Source of the DNA: Sphingobium wenxiniae
Lineage (GTDB): Bacteria; Pseudomonadota; Alphaproteobacteria; Sphingomonadales; Sphingomonadaceae
Reading direction: 5' to 3'
DNA: 64,000 bases
Assembly (NCBI RefSeq): GCF_007830065.1
Contig: NZ_VLKK01000002.1
Coordinates: 124,001 to 188,000 of the forward strand
The notes beneath the pieces are model-generated. The model saw nothing but the letters and a program-made list of their open reading frames with translations. It made no database searches and was not told where the DNA came from. The position numbers and the translations under genes were made by a program. Numbering within the stretch: the first letter of the stretch is position 1; each line of letters starts with the position of its first letter. Shown one piece after another: positions 25,151 through 34,933 of the stretch.

Positions 25151-27250
25151 TCAGTCCTTCCACCCTTTGCCGGCTTCGGCCCGATCCTTGAGCAGGTTTG
25201 CGGGCTTCCAGCGCTGGGGATATTGGACTTCATATTCCTTGATCTTGGCATAGACCTTGTCGAGGCCCTGCTGCTCGGCCCAGAACATGGGGCCGCCGCG
25301 ATATTTGGGAAAGCCGTAGCCGAAGGCATAGGTGACATCGATGTCGGACGCGCGCTGGGCATAGCCTTCTTCCACGATCTTCGCGCCTTCATTCACCATC
25401 GCGGCGAGGACGCGCCAGACAATTTCCTCATCACTGATTGCGCGGCGCGTAATACCCTTTTCTGCGGAAATTTGTATGAGCATCGCCTCCACTTCGGCAT
25501 CGGGAGCAGCGTTGCGGCCGTCATATTTGTAAAGGCCCGCACCTGTCTTCTGGCCGTATCGCCCCTTCTCGCACAAGCGGTCCATCAGCGGGTTATAGTC
25601 CGCTGCATTGGGATCGATCGTTCCATCCTTCATCCGGTTTTTGCGGACCAGCCAACCCACGTCCAGACCCGCCATGTCGCGCATCAGATAGATGCCCATG
25701 GGAAAGCCGAAGTCCTTGAGCGCGTTGTCGATCTGCCATGGCGTCGCCCCTTCGAGCTGCATCAGATCACCTTCCGCGCCATAGCGATGCAGGATGCGGT
25801 TGCCGATGAAGCCCACGCAGCTTCCGGCCAGCACCGGCACCTTGCCGATGGTCTTGGCGAAGTTCATCGCCGTGACGATGGTTTCCTTGGAAGCCAGGTC
25901 GCCGCGCACCACTTCGATCAGCTTCATGACGTTGGCGGGCGAGAAGAAGTGCAGGCCGATGACGTCGCCCGGACGCGATACGGCCTCTGCGATGCGATCG
26001 ATGTTGAGCGCCGATGTGTTGGAGGCGAGGATCGCGCCGGGCTTGCACACCTTGTCGAGCTTGCGGAAGACCTGATGCTTGACCTCCAGATTCTCGAACA
26101 CCGCCTCGATCACCATATCGACGTCCGAGAAGGCCGAATAATCGAGCACGGTTTCGATCCGCGCGAGCGCCGCGTCGACCTTTTCCTGCGTGGTCGACCC
26201 GCGCGAAACGGACGTCTGATAATTCTTGGTCACGCGCGCCATGCCCGCGTCGAGCGCTTCCTGCGTGGTGTCGAGAAGCTTCACGGAGAGGCCGGCATTG
26301 ACGATGCTCATCGCGATGCCGCCGCCCATCGTTCCGGCGCCGATGATGCCCACGCTCCTGATCGCCTTGGGCTTGATGCCTTCGGTGCCGTCGACCTTGG
26401 CGGCCTGACGCTCCGCGAAGAAGAGGTGGATCTGCGCGGGGCGGCTGGGCGCATCGTTGCAGATCTTGAAGGCTTCGCGCTCGAAGGCCAGCCCCTCACG
26501 CGGCGCCAGTTTCGTCGCCGCCTCGACGCAGTTGACGATCTGGAACGGCGCGACCGTGCCCTTCCACTTGCCCGCATTCTTGGTGCGGATATCCTCGAAG
26601 ATCTTGGGATCGACATTCTGCACCTTGTCGGTGCGTTCGATCGCCACCGGCCACGGCCCGCCTTCCTTCGCCTTCTGCCTGGCGAAGGCGATCGCCGCCT
26701 CGGTCACGTCGCCGTCCGTCACGGCATCGACAATGCCCAGTTCCTTCGCCTTGGGCGCGGGCACATGCCTGGCGTTGAGGATCATGTCGAGCGCCACTTC
26801 CGGTCCGACAAGGCGCGTGAGGCGCTGCGTGCCGCCGCCGCCCGGCAGCAGGCCCAGATTGACTTCCACGAGACCGACCTTGGCCCGGCTCGCGGCCACG
26901 CGGAACGGGGCCGCGAGCGCGAATTCCAGGCCGCCGCCCAGCGCATGGCCGTCAATCGCCGCGACGATGGGCTTTGGGGACTGCTCCATCTTTTCCTGAA
27001 TGGTGAATAGTTCAGGGCCGACCTTGGGCTTGCCGAATTCGCGGATATCCGCGCCCGCGATGAACTTGTCGTTCGCACCCACCACGACGATGGCTTCGGC
27101 AGTCGGATCGGCCAGCGCCTGATCCAGACGCGCCATCATGCCCTCCCGCATCGGCGCGCCCAGCGCGTTCACCGGCGGAAAGTCGATGGTGAGAACCGCG
27201 ACACCGTCGCGCACTTCATAACGGACCGCATCCTCCGGCTTGATCGTCAC
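25151..27250 (-). CDS. 3-hydroxyacyl-CoA dehydrogenase / enoyl-CoA hydratase (FadB/FadJ-like)
   Basis: 699 residues from a GTG at 27250 with GGAGA six bases upstream; an upstream in-frame codon at 27286 lacks a site. Residues ~1-190 are a crotonase domain with GHALGGGLEFAL and VEVNLGLLPGGGGTQRL (both catalytic Glu present). Residues ~290-470 are the NAD-binding domain with VGIIGAGTMGGGIAMSIVNA. The HxFxP signature GLHFFSPANVMKLIEVVRG follows, and the C-terminal dehydrogenase domains complete it. It would carry out the hydration and NAD-dependent oxidation of beta-oxidation. The thiolases at 3973 and 17587 could serve as partners. No fadA gene is adjacent. Confidence 0.95.
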   Translation of the reverse strand: MTIKPEDAVRYEVRDGVAVLTIDFPPVNALGAPMREGMMARLDQALADPTAEAIVVVGANDKFIAGADIREFGKPKVGPELFTIQEKMEQSPKPIVAAIDGHALGGGLEFALAAPFRVAASRAKVGLVEVNLGLLPGGGGTQRLTRLVGPEVALDMILNARHVPAPKAKELGIVDAVTDGDVTEAAIAFARQKAKEGGPWPVAIERTDKVQNVDPKIFEDIRTKNAGKWKGTVAPFQIVNCVEAATKLAPREGLAFEREAFKICNDAPSRPAQIHLFFAERQAAKVDGTEGIKPKAIRSVGIIGAGTMGGGIAMSIVNAGLSVKLLDTTQEALDAGMARVTKNYQTSVSRGSTTQEKVDAALARIETVLDYSAFSDVDMVIEAVFENLEVKHQVFRKLDKVCKPGAILASNTSALNIDRIAEAVSRPGDVIGLHFFSPANVMKLIEVVRGDLASKETIVTAMNFAKTIGKVPVLAGSCVGFIGNRILHRYGAEGDLMQLEGATPWQIDNALKDFGFPMGIYLMRDMAGLDVGWLVRKNRMKDGTIDPNAADYNPLMDRLCEKGRYGQKTGAGLYKYDGRNAAPDAEVEAMLIQISAEKGITRRAISDEEIVWRVLAAMVNEGAKIVEEGYAQRASDIDVTYAFGYGFPKYRGGPMFWAEQQGLDKVYAKIKEYEVQYPQRWKPANLLKDRAEAGKGWKD

Positions 27251-27750
27251 GTCTGGTCTCCAAATCTTGTAGGGCGTTGATCGCACCCGCGTGTCGAAAA
27301 GACCTGCACCTTCTCCGCCCTAAAGCGAAGGGAGCGGGCGAGAAAATCATGGTCGCGATATATGGCGAATCCAAGGAAAATATTATACGATATTGTTCAA
27401 TAACAGGATGGCCCGAGTTTCTATTTTTTTCTGACAACTGACTTAGTGAACGCAGGTGCCATGTCCCGGACCAAGGGCTCACTTCCGGAGCGCAATCATA
27501 CCGGGTGCCGGACAGGAGCAGCGTGATTTTGCGACATCGGACGCATGAAGGGTTGTGGCTCTGAGCATTGCAGGGTTGCAATATCGACGCATGACGGTCC
27601 GCAAGCCGGCTTCGATCATAAGCATGATTTCTTAACAGCTCACTTTTGGGTTGCTAAGATTAATGTATACATGGCTGTATAAGAATTGCGGTCGAGAAAG
27701 GCTGGCTAAGGCTGCGGTATTTCAACTCAGCCATGGGAGGAGAGGGCGAA
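27251..27750. other. Long intergenic region before the TonB receptor
   Basis: About 500 nt between the divergent fadB-like and TonB-receptor genes. It is visibly richer in A and T than its flanks (for example around 27350-27440 and 27600-27680) and probably holds the promoters of both genes. The only convincing element is GGGAGGAGAGG at ~27735-27745, the receptor ribosome site. No gene was recognised. Confidence 0.6.
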
Positions 27751-30102
27751 ATGCAACGTACAATGAGGCTTCATCTTTTTTGCGCAACCGCGATCGCGCT
27801 GGTGCCCATGCCGCTTTACGCACAGGCGGCAAATCCGACGTCAGCCGGTGCGAGGGGAGAGAGGGCGTCGGATTCGGATGGACTTCAGGACATCGTTGTC
27901 ACCGCCCGACGCTCCGAAGAAAATATTCAGTCGGTTCCAGTGTCCGTTACCGCTTTCTCGGGCGCGGCGATCGCCGAAAAGACGATTCTTAATACGCGCG
28001 ACCTCACATTTGCGACGCCCGGCGTCACCTTTACGTCGTCCGGTGCGTCCTATAACGTCAACTTGACCATTCGCGGCCAGACCCGTGCAGTGACGGGCGC
28101 AGGCCTGCCGGCCGTGCTTACCTATTTCAACGAGGTGCCGCTGCCTAATGACGGCAGCAACATTCCTACGTTCGATCTGAGCTCCGCCCAGGTTCTCAAA
28201 GGGCCCCAAGGAACCTTTTTCGGACGGAACACGACGGGTGGCCTCGTCCTGACCTATTCGCAGTCGCCTACCTACGAATTTGGCGGCTATGTTACGGCCT
28301 CCTACGGCAACTACGATGACAGGCGTCTGGAGGGTGCGGTGAACGTCCCTATCGTTCAGGACAAGGTCGCTCTGCGCCTTGCCGGCCAATTGTTGCGGCA
28401 TGATGGCTATACCAAGAATATGAGCGGCGGTCCCGACTTCGACAATCAGCATAGTGACGCGTTCCGCGCCAGCCTGCTGCTTGAGCCGACCGAATGGCTG
28501 ACCAACCTGACAGTGTATGATTATGTGAAGACCGACAATGTCGGTGCAAGCTCCACGCCCACCGACCGGGTGTCACCGGCGCCAGGCACCACCACGCCGT
28601 TCTTGGCCACCTATTATAATTGCGGCACCTCGCCGAGTTGCGATGCCGATCTGGCTGTGGAGCGCGCTAAGCAGCTTGGGCCGCGGCGCCAGTATACCGA
28701 TCTTAAAGACCCGTTCGAACGCGTCACGAACTGGGGTATCTCGAACACGACCACGCTCGAACTTGGCGGGGCTACGATTAAAAATATCTTCGGCTATCGC
28801 CATAGCAAGATTGACGTTTATTTGGATGTCGACGGCACTGAAATGGGCCTGATCACCGTCCGCCAATTCGCACCCAAGCGACAGATCACGGAAGAACTCC
28901 AGGTCTATGGCACGCTGTTCGAGGATCGGCTGGACTGGCGCATCGGCGGTTTCTATCTGAAATCGGATCCGGACGGTAATTTCGGTGTCATTCAGACAGC
29001 CTATGAAAACCCCTTCACGGGGTTTTCGCCGGGATATTTCGATCAGCATAATTATTATTCGGATACCAGCAAGGCCGTATTCGGCACATTGTCCATCGAT
29101 CTGGCCCAATGGGTTCAAGGGCTGAAGTTCAACATGGGTGCGCGGTACACGGTCGATAAGCAGGAACTATGTTCCTCCACTTCGCCGACGACCGCCAATG
29201 ATGCGCTGGTCCCGGTAAGCAAAAGCGCGTGTCAATCAGATGCAACCAGCTTTAGCAGTTCGGTTGAGTCTAAAGAACCGACCTATACGTTTGGGCTCGA
29301 CTGGCGTGTGAACAAGGATGTGTTCCTCTACCTGACCAAGCGTCGTGGCTATCGCGGTGGCGGTATCAATTCGCCGTTGCTCGGCGGAACGCTGACTGCT
29401 CATCAGACCTATGATCCCGAATTCATTAATGACTGGGAGATCGGTTTGAAAACTAGCTGGGACGTTGGATCGGTTTCCGGACGGTTCAACCTATCGGCCT
29501 ACCGCGGTATCTTCAAGAACATCCAGGCGATCATCGTTGTGCCTGTCGGCTTCGACGGCGACGGCAATTCGGCCAACGATCCCACCAATACCGCGCTCAC
29601 GATCAATCGCGGCGCGGCACGAATCCAGGGTATCGATGCGACTTTGATGATTTCCCCGGCGCGCGGGCTGCAATTTACGGGCGGAATGGCTTATACCGAT
29701 CCGAAATATACGGACACGTCCTTGCCTCCTTTGTTCGACGATCCCAGCGTCGGCGGCAATGAAGCAACCTTCCAGAACACACCCAAATGGACCTGGACGG
29801 GAAATGCCCGTTATGCGTCGGATCTGGGGAATGTGGGGCAACTGGTGCTTAACGTCGATTATTACCATTCCAGCGCGGTAAGTTTTCAGCAACTGGTCGC
29901 CAGACCTTATGGTATCGTCAATGCGCGGATCGATCTGAAGAATATTGCCCAGACCGGGTTCGATATCGCCGTTTACGGGCGAAATCTGGGCAACGAAAAA
30001 TATGTGCAGGGCGGTAACCTGACCGGACGCTCGCTCGACTGGTTTGCCGGTCACTATGGCGATCCGCGAACCTATGGCATTCAGATAGGCTATCATTTCT
30101 GA
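27751..30102 (+). CDS. TonB-dependent receptor
   Basis: 783 residues. The start is the ATG just after GGGAGGAGAGGGCGAA. A signal peptide with a hydrophobic core (LFCATAIALVPMPLYA) ends near AQA at ~25. The TonB-box-like DIVVTARRSEENIQSVPVSVT follows (~46), then a plug domain with GPQGTFFGRNTTGG, and a 22-strand barrel ending in an aromatic residue (YHF). It should import a large or scarce substrate across the outer membrane using TonB energy. Sphingomonads use many such receptors for aromatic and terpenoid compounds. The next gene is a TetR regulator. It is not similar to the hut-linked receptor beyond family motifs. Confidence 0.95.
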   Translation: MQRTMRLHLFCATAIALVPMPLYAQAANPTSAGARGERASDSDGLQDIVVTARRSEENIQSVPVSVTAFSGAAIAEKTILNTRDLTFATPGVTFTSSGASYNVNLTIRGQTRAVTGAGLPAVLTYFNEVPLPNDGSNIPTFDLSSAQVLKGPQGTFFGRNTTGGLVLTYSQSPTYEFGGYVTASYGNYDDRRLEGAVNVPIVQDKVALRLAGQLLRHDGYTKNMSGGPDFDNQHSDAFRASLLLEPTEWLTNLTVYDYVKTDNVGASSTPTDRVSPAPGTTTPFLATYYNCGTSPSCDADLAVERAKQLGPRRQYTDLKDPFERVTNWGISNTTTLELGGATIKNIFGYRHSKIDVYLDVDGTEMGLITVRQFAPKRQITEELQVYGTLFEDRLDWRIGGFYLKSDPDGNFGVIQTAYENPFTGFSPGYFDQHNYYSDTSKAVFGTLSIDLAQWVQGLKFNMGARYTVDKQELCSSTSPTTANDALVPVSKSACQSDATSFSSSVESKEPTYTFGLDWRVNKDVFLYLTKRRGYRGGGINSPLLGGTLTAHQTYDPEFINDWEIGLKTSWDVGSVSGRFNLSAYRGIFKNIQAIIVVPVGFDGDGNSANDPTNTALTINRGAARIQGIDATLMISPARGLQFTGGMAYTDPKYTDTSLPPLFDDPSVGGNEATFQNTPKWTWTGNARYASDLGNVGQLVLNVDYYHSSAVSFQQLVARPYGIVNARIDLKNIAQTGFDIAVYGRNLGNEKYVQGGNLTGRSLDWFAGHYGDPRTYGIQIGYHF

Positions 30103-30124
30103 GCACCGAAAGGTTCGAAAAGAA

Positions 30125-30149
30125 GGGGTGGCAAGAGCTACCCCTTTTT
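30125..30149 (+). terminator. Intrinsic terminator after TonB receptor
   Basis: Stem GGGGTGGC / GCTACCCC (one G-T pair) with tetraloop AAGA, followed by TTTTT. It lies 22 nt after the receptor stop. Confidence 0.85.
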
Positions 30150-30426
30150 GTTGTGCTTCTTCCAGAGCATAGCGGGAGGGAGCACCTGCTCTCAGCGTTG
30201 CCTCAACTCTTCCGGTGCGGTGTCGATTCCGTATGCGGCTTCATCATGTTCTATGGACGCAGGCGCGCGCTCATTATTCCGCAGACCTTTGATATTATAC
30301 AGATTGTATGCCATGACGGCAACGGAAGGCAAGTCGCGCACTGCTAGCGAAATGCTTGCAGCTTATGACTGGCTTGCGCTGCATGTGCAGCATGTTTGCC
30401 AGCATTGAGGCGATGGTTAGGTGTGA
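30150..30426. other. Intergenic region upstream of TetR gene
   Basis: About 280 nt between the receptor terminator and the TetR start. Apart from the inverted repeat at 30378-30391 (listed separately) nothing was recognised. Short ORFs here do not look coding. Confidence 0.5.
30378..30391. promoter_or_regulatory. Perfect palindrome, possible TetR operator
   Basis: GCTGCATGTGCAGC is a perfect 14-bp dyad (arms GCTGCA and TGCAGC), flanked by an outer CTGGC/GCCAG pair. It lies 35 nt upstream of the TetR-family gene at 30427, where an autoregulatory operator is usual. Confidence 0.4.
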
Positions 30427-31104
30427 ATGGTTTTGAAGGACCATCAGGATTCGGAATACAGGAAAGTGCAGCAGAAACCTGCCGTGCGTCAGCGTCGCAA
30501 GAGGGGCGATGCAACATTTCGTGATTTGATCAACGCCGCCGTCGCGATCTGGAGCGAAAGCGGAGTCAATGCTGTCTCCATGAACGCTGTTGCGTCACGG
30601 GCAGGGCGCACCCGCGGCACGATGTACCATCATTTCGCCAACCGGGATGCGCTTCTCGATGCGGTACGCGATCATCTGGACGACGCCTTCGCAGAACTCT
30701 TCGCCAATGGCGAACTCTATAGCGGGAATCCCTATGAAGCGTTCGCACGCTTTGCTGCAGACAGCCCGGAACTGGTCCGCTTCTATCTGAGAAGCCTGCT
30801 TGACCGGCAGCATGACGACGATCCGCTATTACGGGCGGGGCTGAAGTATCAGGCCGATCTTGCTGAATCGGGAAAGCTGTTTAAGGGAATCGAGGTTGAT
30901 CACGTGTCCCATGTCATCATCGGCATGTGGTTTGCCGCGGCTCTTGCCGTTTTCGCTGGCGATTCCCAACGGTCGCGCCGACAACTCGGACGGCGGTTCG
31001 CGATCACTTTTGAACATGTCATGCGACAGTCGTTCTTGGAAAGTTCGCCAGATCCAACAGTGGATGAGCCGATAAAACCATCGCCAAAGCGGCAAAGGCG
31101 CTAA
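30427..31104 (+). CDS. TetR/AcrR family transcriptional regulator
   Basis: 225 residues. After a basic N-terminus comes a TetR helix-turn-helix (AAVAIWSESGVNAVSMNAVA, then RGTMYHHFANRDALLDAV, ~residues 35-85). The ligand-binding half contains RFYLRSLLDRQHDDDPLL and has no Cys or metal motif. The C-terminus is basic (PSPKRQRR). It is downstream of, and transcriptionally separated from, the TonB receptor by a terminator. It may control the receptor, the operon 31318-35692 or itself; a perfect dyad lies in front of it. Confidence 0.9.
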   Translation: MVLKDHQDSEYRKVQQKPAVRQRRKRGDATFRDLINAAVAIWSESGVNAVSMNAVASRAGRTRGTMYHHFANRDALLDAVRDHLDDAFAELFANGELYSGNPYEAFARFAADSPELVRFYLRSLLDRQHDDDPLLRAGLKYQADLAESGKLFKGIEVDHVSHVIIGMWFAAALAVFAGDSQRSRRQLGRRFAITFEHVMRQSFLESSPDPTVDEPIKPSPKRQRR

Positions 31105-31317
31105 GACCGCATCCATCTTATCGGGATCATTTCAAATCGGGTTGATCCCGATACGGCCGGCCGAGCAGCCGTACACTATGTTTCCACGATCCGGTGCAGA
31201 TCGATCATTCTCGCGAACGCAGCGCTCGCCGTCACCACGTCCGTGGTTTTTGCGCACCGGGTCTGAAGTCGGCATGTTCTTGGGCGATGAGATGAAGGTT
31301 TGGCGTTACGTTCCGAG

Positions 31318-32394
31318 TCACTTTGATTTGTCGGCCTTTTGTGCTTGCCGCCAAGCCAATGCCATAAGTTCCGGCAATGCCCTTACCCGCTCCCGCGCTT
31401 GGGCAGAAGAGGCGGTGCCGCGGTTGACGCGGCCTTTGATGCCATGGAAAATGGCAGCAAGGCGAAAGAAGTTGAATGCAAGGTAGAATTCGTATCCGGG
31501 CAGTGATGCGCGACCGGTGCGGGCGCAATAGGCAGCGACATAGTCTTCTTCGCTACAAATGCCGAGATTGGCAATATCAGCATCGCCCAGGCCCGCCACG
31601 ATATGGGGCGGCATCCGATACATCATCGCATTATAAGCAAAGTCCGCGCCCGGATGCCCCAATGTCGACAGCTCCCAGTCCAGCACCGCCAGCACCTTGG
31701 GTTCGGTCGGGTGGAAGATCATATTATCGATGCGAAAATCGCCATGGATAATGCTCGTGTCATCGTCATCCGCCGGTATGTTGCCCGGCAGCCATTCGAT
31801 CAGCCGATCCATATTGGGATCGCGCCCAGCGTCGGCATCCTCCAGATATTGTTGCGACCAGCGCCTGATCTGCCTTTCGAAATAATTGCCGGGCCGGCCA
31901 TAATCGCCAAGGCCGACTGCTTCGTAATCGACTAAATGGAGTTGCGCTATGGACGCGTTCATCGCATCGAATATGGCGGCGCGTTCCGTCTTGGAAACGC
32001 CCGGCACGGTCGCATCCCAAAAGATGCGGCCTTCCACCATATCCATTACGTAGAACCAGGTGCCGATGACGCTTTCGTCGACACACAGGCCATGGACATG
32101 CGCTACGGGGAAGCCCGCCTTCTCCAAAGCGATCAGGACCTTCGCCTCGCGCTCGACCGCATGAGCGCCCTTGAGCAATCGACCCGGTGGCTTGCGGCGA
32201 AGGACATAGGCCTTAGTGGGCGTCACCAGCTTGTACGTCGGGTTAGATTGGCCGCCCTTGAACTGCTCGACCGTCAATGGGTCTGCGTAGCCTGGAACAT
32301 TGACCCGCATCCAATCCGCAAGCGCCGCCTCGTCAAACGCATAGCCTTCGCGCACTGATGTGGTGCCGAGATTCTCGTCCGGCGTTGCGCTCAT
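31318..32394 (-). CDS. Phosphotransferase family protein (LvaA/ACAD10-like kinase)
   Basis: 358 residues with start ATG 32394, overlapping the dehydrogenase stop in an ATGA. The APH/kinase fold shows a GGQSNPTYKL nucleotide-loop segment (~39-48), IIHGDFRIDNMIFHP as catalytic loop (HGD ~212-214) and VLDWELSTLGHPGADFAY as metal motif. It is the last gene of a five-gene operon with a dehydrogenase, CoA-transferase and SDR. The ACAD10/11 and LvaA precedents suggest it phosphorylates the hydroxyl of a hydroxyacyl-CoA, making it a leaving group. That function is inferred, not shown. Confidence 0.9.
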   Translation of the reverse strand: MSATPDENLGTTSVREGYAFDEAALADWMRVNVPGYADPLTVEQFKGGQSNPTYKLVTPTKAYVLRRKPPGRLLKGAHAVEREAKVLIALEKAGFPVAHVHGLCVDESVIGTWFYVMDMVEGRIFWDATVPGVSKTERAAIFDAMNASIAQLHLVDYEAVGLGDYGRPGNYFERQIRRWSQQYLEDADAGRDPNMDRLIEWLPGNIPADDDDTSIIHGDFRIDNMIFHPTEPKVLAVLDWELSTLGHPGADFAYNAMMYRMPPHIVAGLGDADIANLGICSEEDYVAAYCARTGRASLPGYEFYLAFNFFRLAAIFHGIKGRVNRGTASSAQARERVRALPELMALAWRQAQKADKSK

Positions 32395-33572
32395 GACGGC
32401 TGCGCTTTCAGAAAGTCCCGCTTGATCTTCTTGGCGAGGCTCCATTTATGAACCTCGGTCGGGCCGTCGTAGATGCGGAATGCGCGGATCTCGCGGAACA
32501 CCTGCTCGACGATTGTGTCGCCTGACACGCCGGTGCCGCCCATTATTTGCACGCAGCGATCGGCGACCCGCATCAGCGCCTCGCTGACCGCGACTTTGGC
32601 CATGGAGCTTTCCACCGTGCCCAGCGACCCATTGTCCAGTATGTCGGCGCACCAGTCGATCATCAATTCGGCCTGTTTGAGTTCGATCATATTCTCCGAC
32701 AGCATGAAGCCGACCCCTTCATGATCGATGAGCAATTTGCCGAAAGCCGTTCGCTTGCAGGCATAGGCGGTAGCAATCTCATGCGCCCGCGTTGCCGAAC
32801 CATGCCAGCGCATGCAATGCGAGAGCCTCGCGGGGCTAAGGCGGATCTGCGCATATTTGAAACCTTCGCCGGATGCTCCAAGCATCTGGTGGCGGGGCAC
32901 GCGCAGATTGTCGATCGCGATTATCGAATGGCCGCCAGGCATGGAACTGTCGATCGTGTCGAGCACGCGTTCGATGCGGATAGCAGGATCGGGCAGATCG
33001 ACCAGGAACATGCACGCTCCCGCATCGGATTTCGCCATGACGATGCCAACCTTGGCGCCTTGCGCTCCGGTGATGAATGCCTTGCGTCCGTTGATGACCC
33101 AGTGATCGCCGTCAGGTACGCAACTCGTCTGCATCATGGATGGGTCAGAACCCGCGCCGCCGTCGGCGGCCGGCTCGGTCATGAAGAAAGCGGAGCGCGC
33201 CTCGCCCGCCACCAGAGGCCGGAGGAATCTTTCCTTCAATTCCCGCGAACCGACCTTGCCGATCAGATACATATTGCCCTCGTCGGGGGCCATTGTATTG
33301 ACCGCCACCGGCCCAAGCGGCGAGAGTCCGGACGGCTTGAGCACCATTGCGGTTTCGCGCTGTGTAAGGTGACTGCCATCGGGCAGGATATGCGGAGTCA
33401 GGACGCCGGCCGCGCGTGCCTTGGCTCTGAGTTCGACAACCAGATCCTCGGGCGGGCCGTGGCCATGGATTTGGATCCGGGGATCCTTCTCATAAGGGAT
33501 CACGACGTCGCGCACGAACGCCTCGACCTTGGCTGCGATTTCCGCCGCAGGTTCGCTGCCAATGCCGCTCAT
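32391..33572 (-). CDS. Acyl-CoA dehydrogenase, ACAD10/11-LvaC type
   Basis: 393 residues. FAD and substrate motifs are FFMTEPAADGGAGSDPS (~128-144) and WVINGRKAFITGAQG. The C-terminal catalytic region reads FRIYDGPTEVHKWSLAKKI. In ordinary MCAD-like enzymes this is YEGTxxIxR with a catalytic Glu; here it is Asp-Gly-Pro, as in ACAD10/11 relatives (which have DGPDEVH). Such enzymes act with a phosphotransferase to remove phosphate and shift a hydroxyl rather than simply dehydrogenate. It overlaps the CoA-transferase B gene (ATGA) and the kinase gene (ATGA), showing tight operon coupling. Confidence 0.92.
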   Translation of the reverse strand: MSGIGSEPAAEIAAKVEAFVRDVVIPYEKDPRIQIHGHGPPEDLVVELRAKARAAGVLTPHILPDGSHLTQRETAMVLKPSGLSPLGPVAVNTMAPDEGNMYLIGKVGSRELKERFLRPLVAGEARSAFFMTEPAADGGAGSDPSMMQTSCVPDGDHWVINGRKAFITGAQGAKVGIVMAKSDAGACMFLVDLPDPAIRIERVLDTIDSSMPGGHSIIAIDNLRVPRHQMLGASGEGFKYAQIRLSPARLSHCMRWHGSATRAHEIATAYACKRTAFGKLLIDHEGVGFMLSENMIELKQAELMIDWCADILDNGSLGTVESSMAKVAVSEALMRVADRCVQIMGGTGVSGDTIVEQVFREIRAFRIYDGPTEVHKWSLAKKIKRDFLKAQPS

Positions 33573-34213
33573 GCCGGCATTTCCAGATAATGAGCTTCGG
33601 TTTTTGCCCGGACCTCGTCGGGGAGCACATTTGGCGCAATTGCCTTCAGGAAGAATGGCGAACGGCGATCAGGCCGCTGGAATATGGCAAGATTCGTGAT
33701 GATCATATCGACCACATTGGCGCCAGTGAGGGGCAGAGTGCAGCTTTTTCGAAACTTCGCGGTCCCCGCTTTGTCGACATGATCCATCAGCACGATGATC
33801 CGACCCACCCCGGCGACGAGGTCCATCGCGCCGCCCGGACCTTTCACCATCTTGCCGGGCACCATCCAGTTGGCCAGATCACCGTTTTCGGCGACTTCCA
33901 TGGCACCCAGCACCGATAGCTGAATATGCCCGCCCCGGATCATACCGAAACTGTCCGCCGACGATACGTAGCTAGTGCGATCGAGTTCGGTGATCGTTTG
34001 CTTGCCCGCGTTGATGATGTCTGCGTCGATGTCTGCTTCGGTGGGGAAGGGACCAAGGCCCAGCATTCCGTTTTCCGACTGGAGTGTCACGTCCACACCG
34101 GGCGCGATATGGTTGGCGACCAATGTCGGAATGCCGATACCCAGATTGACGTAGAAGCCGTCCAGCAATTCCTGTGCGGCAAGCGCCGCCATATCGTCAC
34201 GAGTCCAGGGCAT
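33569..34213 (-). CDS. 3-oxoacid CoA-transferase subunit B
   Basis: 214 residues, normal for the B subunit. The catalytic Glu lies in LQSENGMLGLGPFP (ENG motif, ~residue 49). The N-terminal block DGFYVNLGIGIPTLVANHI is typical of the PcaJ/ScoB/AtoA family. With subunit A it would transfer CoA from succinyl-CoA or acetyl-CoA to a free acid, activating the pathway substrate. It starts 1 nt after the subunit A stop and overlaps the acyl-CoA dehydrogenase gene by 4 nt. Its specificity (3-oxoadipate, acetoacetate or another acid) cannot be read from the sequence. Confidence 0.94.
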   Translation of the reverse strand: MPWTRDDMAALAAQELLDGFYVNLGIGIPTLVANHIAPGVDVTLQSENGMLGLGPFPTEADIDADIINAGKQTITELDRTSYVSSADSFGMIRGGHIQLSVLGAMEVAENGDLANWMVPGKMVKGPGGAMDLVAGVGRIIVLMDHVDKAGTAKFRKSCTLPLTGANVVDMIITNLAIFQRPDRRSPFFLKAIAPNVLPDEVRAKTEAHYLEMPA

Positions 34214-34214
34214 T

Positions 34215-34922
34215 TCAGGCGGCCTCCTGCCTTATTGTGCGCTGCTCGATGCGCTTTTCATTATGGGTGGCGAGGAGCAGCCGTTGGACGAACACGCCCG
34301 GACTATGCACATGGTCAGGATCGAAAGCCCCAGGCTCGACGATCGTCTCCACCTCTGCAACCGTGACCTTGCCGCATGTCGCCGCCATTGGGTTGAAGTT
34401 GCGTGCCGATTTGCGGAAGATGAGGTTGCCATAGGGGTCGCCTTTCCAGGCCTTGACGATGGCGAGGTCAGCGACCAGACCAGTCTCCAGCACGTAGGTT
34501 TCGCCATTAAATAATTTGGTCTCCTTACCTTCCGCGATCATCGTGCCGACCCCAGTGCGGGTGTAGAAGCCTGCTATGCCTGCTCCGCCGGCGCGCATCC
34601 GTTCGGCTAGCGTCCCCTGCGGGCAGAATTCGATCTCCAGTTCTCCCGACAGATATTGCCGCTCAAATTCCTTGTTCTCGCCGACATAGCTAGAGATCAT
34701 CTTACGAATTTGCCTGGTTTTCAGTAGCTTGCCCAGGCCAAAATCGTCCACGCCAGCATTGTTGGAAATAGCGGTGATCCCTGTCACGCCGCTCTCGACG
34801 ATGGCGTCGATCAGCGTTTCCGGAATACCGCACAGACCAAAGCCGCCCGCAGCGATAACCATGCCGTCAAAGAGCAGGCCATCGAGCGCCAGCGGTGCAT
34901 TGTCATAGATTTTCTGGACCAT
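34215..34922 (-). CDS. 3-oxoacid CoA-transferase subunit A
   Basis: 235 residues, starting at the ATG at 34922 after AGGAG. Motifs are the glycine-rich [16 protein letters not shown] (~23-38), [13 protein letters not shown], and [20 protein letters not shown], then [13 protein letters not shown], all characteristic of the A subunit (PcaI/ScoA/AtoD). The same frame runs on upstream to 35375 through the SDR gene, but that part is not coding. It stands between the SDR (12 nt gap) and subunit B (1 nt gap) in the operon. Confidence 0.94.
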   Translation of the reverse strand: MVQKIYDNAPLALDGLLFDGMVIAAGGFGLCGIPETLIDAIVESGVTGITAISNNAGVDDFGLGKLLKTRQIRKMISSYVGENKEFERQYLSGELEIEFCPQGTLAERMRAGGAGIAGFYTRTGVGTMIAEGKETKLFNGETYVLETGLVADLAIVKAWKGDPYGNLIFRKSARNFNPMAATCGKVTVAEVETIVEPGAFDPDHVHSPGVFVQRLLLATHNEKRIEQRTIRQEAA

Positions 34923-34933
34923 CGGATTGGCTC

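Noticed and set aside
30148..30408. An 86-codon plus-strand ORF before the TetR gene
   Set aside because: Cys- and Ser-rich random-looking translation, no ribosome site, and it overlaps the receptor terminator.
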